The notes under the pieces: model-generated
The model's input: the letters and a program-made list of their open reading frames with translations, nothing else
Database searches by the model: none
Told to the model about the DNA's origin: nothing
From: Branchiostoma floridae
Lineage: Eukaryota > Chordata > Leptocardii > Amphioxiformes > Branchiostomatidae
DNA length: 64,000 nucleotides
Assembly (NCBI RefSeq): GCF_000003815.2
Contig: NC_049989.1
Span: 645,045-709,044 of the forward strand
Direction: 5' to 3'
Part shown: positions 1 through 12,000 of the stretch, one piece after another
Numbering within the stretch: the first letter of the stretch is position 1
How the letters are laid out: each line of letters starts with the position of its first letter
Position numbers and translations under genes: made by a program

Positions 1-31
1 TGCCATCCTTGTCTGTAACCACACCTGTCAC
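1..31 (-). CDS. OSBP: OSBP exon 13 (partial)
   Basis: Read on the minus strand after a TTTTAG acceptor, this encodes [10 protein letters not shown], which matches the family segment just after the SYFSRDVARK stretch of the sterol-transfer domain. The exon runs off the left edge of the window. It is short, so the call depends on the context of the upstream OSBP exons. Confidence 0.75.
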   Translation of the reverse strand, partial: MTGVVTDKDG

Positions 32-3000
32 CTAAAACATCACATGTACGTTACAGTAAGAAAAACAAGTACAAATTTAAAGTTTTATTTGTCACTTCTC
101 AGAATCTTCTATTTTTCCCAATTTGAAAAAAAGAGCCCATAGGACACAAACTTCCATTAAGTAATGCTGGTGTTTGCTGTGTGTTTAAAGGAATTCGGAA
201 ACATTCTGTCTTCAGTGGCCTGCCAGCCACATTCTTTTTCTTTCTTCTAAATATAGCCAATTAAAACTCAGAATGGCTGATGATGTGACTGTCACAGCAA
301 ACGTGCATTATATACCCTCAAAAACTGCCATTGCGTAATGCAGGTAACAGTAGCCGGCAGTGTAACTGTCTACGACACTAGAGGATGGAGGTTTGTGTCC
401 CATCTATTCTTCATTTCTCCTTTTTAGACAAATATCCTATAAAGACAAATCTTCACCTTGTGAACAGGGCATCGCACATTTCACAATCAGCCTTTTTATT
501 CCTTTTCTGATGATTTTTTCTTCTTCCCTTCGGAAACATCCAGCATTTTCATTGAAAATGTGGCCTTTCTAGTCGTGTGATTTTTTGTGTTGGCAAATAC
601 AGTTCAACTGTCATCCAAAATGTCTGAAAGTGAAACCCTTTCTGACGATGGACATGTCATCAAAAGGATCTGCCCTTTCTGAGGGATTATGTATGTATCA
701 AATTGAATACACGTAGTATTCATTTCAGAATACAGTTGCTAGTATGCCCTGGGCCACAACAGTAGCTGTAAAAACGGCACAAAGAACAACCTTCTTGGCA
801 TAATCAGCATGGAGGATGTATTGCAATGCTGCATTCTGAAAACTGTCAAACTTCTGACTGTCCAACTCCAATTTCTACCCACATACATGTACTTCAAAAT
901 AATGCAATTCTACATCTCTATGCAGTATTGTCCATACTTTATTGTAAATTTCCTGGTATGGCTTGTACCTTTCTGGGAGTTTCCCTGGAGAAGTAGCTGT
1001 AAGGTGTGTAGACAAGATGACACTTGTCCCCCGTCTTGTGGTTAACAATGTCCATCTCTCCACTCTGATAGGAAAAAAAAAATCACATTTCAAACAGCGC
1101 CCTACATAGGCCACACCAATGCAATCAATTGTTTCTGGGAATACTGCTCTCATTTTTCTCAAATGGAGAAAACAATTTGAGAAAAATGTCACTTACTAAG
1201 TAGCAGGAAATTTCACATTTGGTTGATTATCTCCATTGCTACTTTGTCAATTGCTTTGTGTCATATTTAAACAAAATGTTTACTTTCTACTCTGTACAAT
1301 GATGCAACATTTCCATGATCAAATGTGTGTGTGTGTGTGTGTCTGTGTGTGTGTATGGGTGAGATAGTATCATTGTCAATTAGGTGTGGGTACCGGTACA
1401 GAACATTTATGTGCAGGTCCAGGTCCGGACCTGAACACCTTATCGTCTGTGAAAACTTGCGAGTGGGAGATACTCAAAACAATGGTCAATTTTGCTACAA
1501 AGGATTCTTATGTGGAATATCCGACGTTCATTGATGTTTTGAAATCCTACTAGAGTCATATGAACAACTGTTACACTAACCGCCTTCTTTTTCCAGACCA
1601 AGTTTGACTGTAGAAGCTTGGTAAAACTAACTATCAACTCTCCTCTACTTCACTCTTATTTTCTTGGACTGTTAGGCCCTAAAACACATGAGCACCTGCC
1701 CATATAATCTGTTCATTGTCGAATCGGTCCAACATCTGGTCCACTGATTTTTTTCTGGTCCGGTTTTTCTGGACTGGTNNNNNNNNNNNNNNNNNNNNNN
1801 NNNNNNNNNNNNNNNNNNNNNNNNNNNNNNNNNNNNNNNNNNNNNNNNNNNNNNNNNNNNNNNNNNNNNNNNNNNNNNNNNNNNNNNNNNNNNNNNNNNN
1901 NNNNNNNNNNNNNNNNNNNNNNNNNNNNNNNNNNNNNNNNNNNNNNNNNNNNNNNNNNNNNNNNNNNNNNNNNNNNNNNNNNNNNNNNNNNNNNNNNNCA
2001 TTAATCTCCTCTACCACCTAGGATAAAATTTGGCCGGTCCAAGTTGTACCAGACAGAAAGGAAGGAAACATGGATGAAGGCTGAGTTGAGGATCTGGCAC
2101 AGCTGCGGTGCTGGAAAGTATGTCTTCTAGCAGGCTAGTGTGCACCTGTATACCTCAGCGACTTTGATTTGATTTTAAAAAGTACTGCATGCATATCTAA
2201 CTGTTTGCTGAAGATATCACTACATATTTGTTTTTCACGATTGTTTCAGTGCTGAAGCTATGATTGCTGAAAAAGAAGGGCAAAGCTTTGAATTCATAGT
2301 TTTGCGCAGAACAACTAACCTGTGGAATGATGTTGAGGTACTTTCCACGGAACTTGGACGTCATGGTGAACTCCTGCCAGGACTCCCAGCCATGTTTGCT
2401 GTCAACAAATGCAGCAGCTGCAGGGGGATGATGGCTCACCTGGGGGTTAGGAGAGCACCTGTTACATGGTGAAACATAATCTACACAGTAATTTTGAACT
2501 CCTTCTGGACTCCATACTACAAGGAAGATTAACTTTCATTCATGTTTTCATGCGTGTTTAAATCAGTCTCAATTACAGAATGTGCTATAAAATGCAACAA
2601 AAATTCACCAAAGGCTACTGAGCATGCTAATTAAAAATGAATGTGGTACAGGGCTCGAAATACTACCTGCATATGCAGGTTAGTGCAGGTAAAATTGAAG
2701 CTGTGCAGGTATTTCTGGTGTCTACCTGCACCAAACCTGCATTGGTCCATGTACTGTTTTTTTTCTTCATACAATGTTAATGTCCTATGATGTAGGTGTA
2801 TGTCGATTGTTATTAGCTGCATTGACCACCTATTAAATATAAGAGTGAGAAATAGCAATGGTTCCTCAACAATTTTAGTATGATCCATACTTCCTAAATT
2901 GAGAGTGGTGCAGGTAAAACTTGTCTGGTGCAGTTAATTTTCAATATTACCTGCACCAGTGCAGGTTTGCAGAAAAAAGTATTTCGAGCCCTGTGGTACT

Positions 3001-6000
3001 ATGTCTATCATCCTGTACTAGTACTTGACTGCAGAAGTTATCCCCATCCATGTTGCCCTTGTGTATTATGTATCATACTGTAAATGCAGAAATGTTCGCG
3101 GTGGATTAATGTTCGCGGTTTTCGCGGCGGCTGCTTCACCGCGAATTTAAAACCACCGCGAACATTTTTCCATAACAGTAAGAGACTGCAGTGCATGGTG
3201 CTACCGCGAAATTAAAACCACCGGGAAAAGTCCATTTTCCCGCTACCGCGAAATTAAATCCCCGCAAACTTAAATGCATTTACAGTACATAGCCCTGGCC
3301 TCGATTCCATACCTGTTCTGTGATTGCTCTCCACCCAAACTCCTCTGTAAGATCTAACTCGTACGTCTCCCCCAGCAGGGGGTTGAATGGCTTGCCTGTC
3401 CGCTGGGTTGTTGTGGAATATGCTGACGCTGTGAAGGCTGCCACATATGCTAATTGCTCCGTGGATGATTCCAACTGAGCAGCCTTGTTGAGAATATCTG
3501 CATACTCAAAATCTTCTGTTAGCCTTTGGAGCATGGATATGGGCTCATTAAAGTTAACCTGGTGAAGAAGAAAACAACAGTTTCCTTACAGACAATAGGC
3601 TTGTTCTCAGTGAAATATGTAAATTACCCATTTTTGCTTTGAGATTTAGATGACAGGCATAAACCAGGGTTTGTGTTACCAGGTTGCCCAGTTGTGCTGT
3701 GCAACCATATTTGTTTGGTGTAACCTAGTTTCAAGTTCAGTGTGCAATCCCACATGGCTACGGACTGCCGATAGTAAACAGAATACTGTCAGTGTAAACT
3801 GAAGAAAGAATTAACTTCACATTTGAACTTCAGTACATCTATATCTCTAATAATAGCTATTTTCTCAGTTACTTTGTTCCATAGCCTTACTGTTGTTGGA
3901 AGGAAATCTCTACTATGTCTGACAGTGTGAGAGCCAGGGTGTTCTTGTGTATAGGATTTTGACAGGCATGTCACCCACTGCACGATCGAGAGTTGCACGA
4001 CTTTTAATCAAGATGTAATTGCCATAAAAACGCATAGGAAGGGAACATAATGAACATCTGTACTGTAGGCTACTGACCGGCATGGGGATCTTGGAAAGCT
4101 CCTTGCCGATACAATTCTTCATGATACTCCACAGGTTCAGGCTGATGTTGGGCTTCTCGGGAATTCTTGTTCTTCTTCTCCTCCGTGGTTCCTTGGGAAC
4201 TTTGCTGGGGGTCTGGGGGGTCCTGGGGCCACCACTAGAAGAAGTCTGGGAGGCAATCCGCAATAAACTATGTTACAACAGGCCAAGCAACTCTTTCCTC
4301 TTCACTACAAACAGTTTCTTCTCAAGTCACTGCACTCCAGTCATTTCAATGAAGAGACTCTTTTTTAAACAACCAAATTATTTGACATTGACATCAAATC
4401 TGACTGGTTCACTAGTCCGGCGGCACTTCATGTAGGTGTCGCTGCTTACAGCTTACAGATGTGGGCAGAAATGTATTTACATATGTACAGACTACTTTAC
4501 ATATAATGTTTGTGACTGCGTATGTAAGCTGTAAGCAGCGACACCTAGTGCTGCAGTAGAATGTAAACCAGTCAGAATTGCCCTGAAGAAGGTGACAGGG
4601 TGTCAATAAATTAATAGTTGTGTAAAAAGAGTCTCCTTATTCAGTGACATGTCAACCTGATGAAACTATTCATGGTTTAGTAACTGTTGTCATTACTAAC
4701 AAGTTAGACTGTGAAAAAACAAAATTACATTTCTGACTGGACAAGAGTTCATAGATCTCCTACCTCCAGAAACTATTTAGAGATTCTAAAAGACTTGTTG
4801 AAAAACAATGAAATTGCCAGTTTCTCAATTTTGTCTCCATTTTTATGCAACTACAGGCCTGTAAAGCAATTTATGTTTGTTGATGATTTCCTCTACAGTC
4901 ACTCAAATATCATACACATGATACACATGAAATATGATAAAAGTGTGAAAGGCCTATTCTTGGGCAGAAAACTGCTATAAAATACATTGTATATCTGCCA
5001 GAATGGCAAAAATTAATGTTTTTGACTAGTTTCATGTGTGATTTGGTAAAAAAACTATCTGTAATTAGTATGTTGTCTTGATATTCGGCATGTGGTTAGT
5101 TGTTAATGAGAGCTGGAATGAATTTTACTTGTGGGTCTCTACTGCTTGTTATGGTACTGTGGCAGAACTTTATTGGACTTCCATATTTTGTATCTTTTTA
5201 TCTGAAGACGGTACAGTCACCAAATTGTAGTGGTAGATAGATATTAGGCTGACAGAGAAGAGACAGTGGGGCCTTATTGTAGCTTTTCTGGAAGTGTAGG
5301 GGCATTTTTGTCTGCATGTGGTGTATGCCAACAGTGTGAAGGAACTCCTGTGCACATTATGACAAATGTCAGGTCATCAGGCCTATACCAAAAGGCCATC
5401 AGTTAACTTTCCATGCCAGATTTCCCGTCACTTGTTCCAGAAGTGAAGGACTTGAATCCAACTGACACAACTGACACAAGAAGGGTCTCTATCATCTGGG
5501 CAGTGAATATGAACACGTTGCAACTGTACATGTACATGTACACACCTGTCTTTAAAAAAAAAAGGTGACAGCAAACTTACACTATCTACAGAGTGTTGGG
5601 AGGCTGTTCGTTCTAATTTCTTTTTGGCCTTCACCCCAAATTCCTCTGGCTTGTCAGTTGCCTCCTCGTCAGAACTGCTGATGTACACAAAGTCTTTCCC
5701 AGCACCTTCACTTGCCTCGCTCGCCATACTGGCTGCACTGACTCCACTGGGGGTTCGTCTGAAATGGTAAAACCACCATATCATGTAAGGACACTTCTAC
5801 TCCACAGTGTTACATACACAGCTACATTATAGGACATTTATGTATAAAACCCAGTACATGGACCAGTGCAGGTTAGGTGCAGGCAGAAACCAGAAATATC
5901 TGCACAGCTCCAATTTTACCTGCACTAACCTGCATATGCAGGTGGTATTTCGAGCCCTGACATGTATACAATCAGGTATATCCCTACTTACATTGTAACA

Positions 6001-9000
6001 GCTGTATTTAGTACAATGATGCTTTCATTTCAACAGCAACATCATATGCTACCTTGCAACAGCTACCAGTACATGTAAACTTATAGTTAGTGTTTAAGAG
6101 GTTAAACATATAGAGATGGAGGAGGCCTAGTACAGAGTTTGCAGTTTCAGTAAAGGAAGACTACACATATACGTACATACATGTGCAAGTACAGTCTCCA
6201 TGCAAATATAAGGCTAGTGGGTACTAGTACTAATTTGACTTAAACACGATGTCATAAGACCTACATCTAATCCTTTGATTTAACCACTGAATCAAAATGT
6301 TTTTTTGAGGTGGTTGTTGCAAATGACCAGGCATTATGACACCATGATTATGTACATGTACTCCAAGGAGGAGGCGGGTCATTAACACTATTATAATAGA
6401 ACCTATCTATTGTAAACTGACCCATTAGTTTGGGACAAATTCCCGTATAACACATAGGTCCTTTAATACTATACATCTCAATATATTTGTCCAATTTTGA
6501 CAAAAAAAGTTGAAAATTGACATTTTTCATTTGGATACATAAGAAGATTATAGATTTCACTTTGACACCAAAATTCCCAGGTAATATTTGGTAACATTGC
6601 AATCTTGGCATGTCAAATCTGTTTCAAGTCGCTCTTTTCTGCTGACATGTGTACAGTGTATCTGATTGGTTAACGTCACGTGTACACTGTCCATGTGTAT
6701 CTCTCCTTCTGACTGGTCAATGTCATCTGGCTAAAAAAGCAGTGCTGGTATGGAGCCTGAATGTGTTTAAATTTCACTTGTACTGAAAGGTATTTTATTG
6801 TAATGTATCCGATAGACAGAAGAGACTGGAACTGGTCAGGGGAGAGGTTCCTCAGAGAGAGACAATGCCCTGCCATGAGGGTGTGGGACCCGATAGAGAA
6901 TACTTTTAAAAATCATATATGAAATTCAGTGCAAGTGGAACTGTACATTACTAAATATCAAATGGATCAAATTTCCATAATCAAAAGAAAAAATATATAA
7001 CTTGTTTGGCAAATAATGGGAACTTCATACTTGTGACATACGTGTATGTTACAGATTAACATCATCATGGAAAATTATGTATATTTGGACATCACTTGCA
7101 TAACTAGCTAGTACAGTAGTAGAAATAATGAGTAGTATTCTGCCAAAGGATGGGACTTTCAGCAAGTTTCAGGTTGAGACAGTTTGTAACAGTTGTGTAA
7201 TGTACATGTAATGTCCTTAATTAGTGGAGCCTGTCAGGTAAAATGTACAATGTATAACACTTGTGTCCTGGATCACCATACTTTATTGTGTCTATGGGTG
7301 GCCAGGACAATGTTGTCATCTGATTGGATTTTAACTTTTAAGAAGAAGTATTGATGTGACATGAAGGACTCACAAGTGTGTTCCTGTGAGGCCGAGCATT
7401 GAGGGGTTTGTCCCGGGGAATCTGGGGAACCACAACAAGGAGGTTTAAACGGTTTTCAGCAGCTCTACATGTATCATGCATACCATATTTTCTCCATTCA
7501 AGTACGCACCTCAATCGAAGTAAGCACCCAAACATTAGGGAAAAGCACATATTCAGGAAATCTAAATGTACACAATGTCATGTGTGTGGCGAAGCTGTGT
7601 GTGTTAGTGTGTGTGTGTTTGTGTGTGTGTCTGTGTGTTTCCAGTTAGATGTACTTGTATTAAGTTGTTCTGCCACTTCATTCAGATGCTGAACAATAGT
7701 GATGGATGTGGACTGAAGCATCCAGAAGAAATCTATGAGTCTTATCCAGTTGTAGACATTAAATGGTCTTTAAATAAGCCTAAACTCAACTCTGTATGAA
7801 ACTGTTAGTACAATTTAAAACCATAAAATACTCTTGGAAAAACAAACATAAAATAAACATGTGGTCTTCATGTATCCCCTTTCACTCGCATACATCTGTA
7901 AATTCTAGATAAAGGGTTAAGAGTCCACTACTTCAGGTTGTGCAAGTGAATTTCTTCTGGTGCAAGTAACTTTTGACTCAACTTTCACCAGTGCAAGTTG
8001 ACCCCAAAATGTATTTGGAGCCCTGACGAATATATTTTTTCAAAAAGTACTATATCATCTTGCATCAAAATTCACGTCTTGTCTCTTTCAAAGCTGTCAA
8101 AAAGCCAGACATGCCAGTGGGTTCCTAGCTGGTTTGGGTCCTCTTCCCATTCAGTCTGGACCCAACCTTAGCAATGCCTTGCTACCACTTTTGGACTTCA
8201 AGTGCAGACTTTAAGTGCGTACTTTAATTGAGAACGTATGGTAAACGGACCACTCAACACAATACATGCAAACCTTTTAGTGTACAAACATTGTAACAGT
8301 TACTGTATTGTTATTTAATATACACTCATACAATCATATGACAATGATAAATTCGGGAATTTTGATTTTGCAACTTGGTAATCAAACATATGTTTACATT
8401 AATAAAAAAAGCCATGTAAGAATAGAAATATTGTGCACTGAACATTAAAGCTGAACCTTAAAGGGGTATTCCACTCCTGAAGTGGGTATTATAATTCCTC
8501 AAATAAATAGTTATGCCTGAATATGATGTTTTAAGATTACTTTCATAGCCTATGTGTGCATAAATGTCATCAGAACTTCCAGCCAACACCATTCAATATC
8601 ATTTGGGTCATTCTGTAGTGTATAAAGGTAGGCTTTTCAGATAGTAGAGTGTTCCCTAAAAAGTGCCAAGATCTCGATAGTGCCAAGATCTCGGTCTCTT
8701 CTCTAGTCTTCAAACTTTTGTGTACATTCTTAAATGTCTGATAGTCACCCGACTGCTGTCCTTAGCCTAGAGACCTTACCATTACAGAGAAATTATGCCT
8801 GACGTCTGTCATACAAGCAGTTCGGTGCCACCATTTGACATTGACATACTTTCAACTTCATAAAACTAAAATGTCTAAATCTCTGTATCCTAAGATCAGA
8901 TAGTCTTCAAACTTTTTTTGCATCTCCTTAAGCCCCCTTCATACAAGAGCAAGAATGAGCCGTCAGAATTAAAATTATTTTCTATTCCTGGCAATTCCTG

Positions 9001-12000
9001 CCATTCGTAGTGTGTTCCAGAAATTTTCACTGTATTCCAGCTATTTGTGCCCGTTCTTGTGGCTGGCTCGAAAGTTTTTGACATGTTAAAAACTGTTGAG
9101 GTGCATTCAAAGTGAAGAAATATGGAATGACGTTCAAAGTGTATTCTAAGTGTATCTTAACTATTCTAACTGTGGCATGAATTTTGCATATACTTAATTC
9201 CGGCTGGTTCTGCTTGATTCCTGCTAATAAGGTTTCAGTGTGAAGGCCCTGTTAAGGTGTGATAGTCACTTGACTGCTTTGTAAAGATTATCCAGACTAC
9301 CGTAAGCAAGAAAGTGAGACGGACGTCGTCTATGCAAGGAAAATCATACGGTGCTATACATTAGAAGTATGGTGTACTTGGATTCAGAAAAGGATTATTG
9401 TCGAAAAGACAGATGAGGTAATTTTGCGAAAAGTCGGGTGCATTTATCCAACAATATGATCTACCAGAAAATAACACTCGCTTCTGGTGTGGAATGCCCC
9501 TTTCACAATCATACAAAACACATCCTATACAAACATGGATTTATCCCGTGCAAAATTATCTACTCTTCCCACGTACCTGCGCATAAGAACTCTATCCACA
9601 CATGTGTGCAGAAAGCAAAAAGGGAAACAAACAATGTTGCTCAGTGACATGCAGCAAAGGTGAACCTGAGCAAGAACTTTGTGCTTGAAAATATGTAGAA
9701 ATTCATGGTGCTAGACAGGGTTGTCCACAGGCTTATTGAGTTGGCTTTAAACTTGGGCAACCACATAAATATAAACCAACACAATTCAACAGAACATTTT
9801 AATGACAAAAAATAAAATAAAACTATGTCACTTTCACATTTGCTGCAGTAAAGCCACATTGATTTGATTATATCATAATGATTATAATGTTATTATATAA
9901 TAAAAAGTTAGCCTTCAGTATGAAATGTAAGTGGTCACTGGTCAGAAAGATTAAACAAAATCAATGCCTTAACACACTCATGAGTATGGAATACTGAACA
10001 ATAGACTTGATTTCATTTTTCTTCTTTGGAATTTACTTTGGCATCCTATGACATTTGTATCCGTCTTTTTTTTTTCAATTTAAAGCATATACAATGTATA
10101 TGTATGCCCTCATTTTACAGTAAATGTTACTTTGTACGACTTTTTTTGGCAAACAGACAAAATTATAATGCGCATGCAGATATAATCCATATAATCAAAT
10201 CAACATGGCCTCACTATAGTGATGGAAAAACAAGGACAGCAGTAAGCTATAAGTATGTACCCAATACAATGATTTTTCCATCAATGGAAATTGGGCTGGC
10301 AGAAATAAAATTTGAGCTGGCTAGAGCCCTGGTTGGCATGGCCTCTGTTACGTTTTGGCACTTACCAGTCCAAGAAAATAACAAGGAAAGGTAGGGTTAC
10401 AAGGGCAGGTAAAGTAACAAGTAGAGTTTATAGTCATCTCTACCAAGTTTCTACAGTCAAACAGTTTACATGTACATATATTGGACCATTGTTTGAGTAT
10501 CACCCATTCACAAGTTTTCACAAACAATTTGTCCAGGTACCTGTACTGGTTCCCCCACCCCTCACCCCCATGAAATAAAAGCCAGCTCTGCTACTACAAT
10601 CATGTATGTGGTTTTTCACTGGGTGCCTGTTAAGGCACAGGGGTTTCCATTGCTGTGCAGTATGGAAAAATTGTACTATGTATAGTACCTCACCTGTGTA
10701 ACCGGATGTACGATGATGATGGGACTAAAGCACTATCACCAACTCAGAACCACAACAAACACCTATTTCTTCCTGGACAACTAGAGTGGATTTGCAGTAT
10801 CCACTTCTACTGATGGCAGTACTGCTTTCTGTTAATAGTGATTATACACAACTAACTCACACATCAGTCACACATGTTTGCTGTACCTACCTGTGTGTAA
10901 GGTGAGAGTCAGGGATTGTGATTGTCCTAAACTCGCTGTCGGGAGTTTCGTCAATCGCGTCGAAGAATTCCCCATCTTCGTCATCGCTTCCTGCCGTGGA
11001 TTCAGGCTTCCTGTCTGCAGCAGCTGTTGAACAGTACACGAGAGATTTGTTTCACCTGGCTATCAGAGATGAAGTGCTTCACTCCCTCAGCCATATTGCT
11101 TTGCAACTGTTCCAGTTCAACAGACAAAAATAACAGCACTGTGGATGTACTTGTAGGAGAACACTGCATTGCAACTACATCATTTATTGGAAATAGATTA
11201 CATAAACACACATTGTACTGTATGCAAAACACACAGAGATAAGGCAAAAACAATACTTCACTCTCTTACACTAAGTAAGTTACAGTGAGGATCCTGGTTT
11301 GACTGACAGCTTGGATGTTTGTGACAATATCAAAATAAATGCTGAAGTTTGTCTCTTGTTTCCAACCTTTATCGTTGGGTGCAGCCTTTAGACTGCCCTG
11401 AGAGGCCTGTGCTCGGACCTGCTGCTCCAGACTGTTATGTTGACGTGCCAGTGTTTCCACAGTTTCCTCCAGTCGTAACCTCTGCTCACGCTCGTACTGG
11501 AGAGTTTTCTGCCACTTACGGCCCTGTGTCTGGGCCAGGTCTAGGTAATCAGCACAGGCCTGTAGGGAACAAATACAAAATCATGCTATGCTAAACACAG
11601 GACAAAAGTTGGCTTGCCAGATAAAGATAACGTAGAATCTCACCCTGTCGAAATCTTGCGAGCCCACATGTGAAAAAGATTTTAGCTGAGGACTACAATA
11701 GACATGGAAGACCCCTCATATTTCTAGACAATTGTTTTCGGCACTATAGGGCAAGAAGTAGACAAAACCTTATTTTGTTTCCTTTTTTGTATGTTAATGT
11801 GAGTTTTACTTGGGGGTAATGTCTAAAGGAAACATCATTGGGTACCTGAGTAGTTGTCATATGATGATCATATGTCAGTAATCATAAATACAATGTAGTA
11901 TACTACAATTTTCCTGACTTAAATCACTTGCTTCAGGTTCCTAGTAGAAAGTGCATGTACATGTATCATTAAATGTAAAAGCACCGTCGGCCCCCGGTTA

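Larger units (their letters stand above)
32..2319 (-). other. OSBP intron(s) 11-12 with an expected but unseen exon
   Basis: No coding sequence was found here. The family requires an exon of about 200 nt encoding the stretch from the end of exon 11 (IIPQ) to VTG. None of the readable sequence encodes the expected WIDQ-type core. The N gap at 1779-1998 is the most likely hiding place. The stretch also holds a GT microsatellite (1325-1354) and part of a hAT-type element (1381-1778). Confidence 0.6.
2440..3312 (-). other. OSBP intron 10
   Basis: Holds two mobile elements: the palindromic CAGGGCTCG element (2649-2993) and a TA-flanked MITE (3078-3285), which ends 27 bases from exon 10. I see no coding sequence in it. 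Confidence 0.85.

Noticed and set aside
875-1192. 105-residue minus-strand ORF containing [17 protein letters not shown]
   Set aside because: It lies where an OSBP exon is expected but does not resemble the expected segment and has no suitable splice frame.
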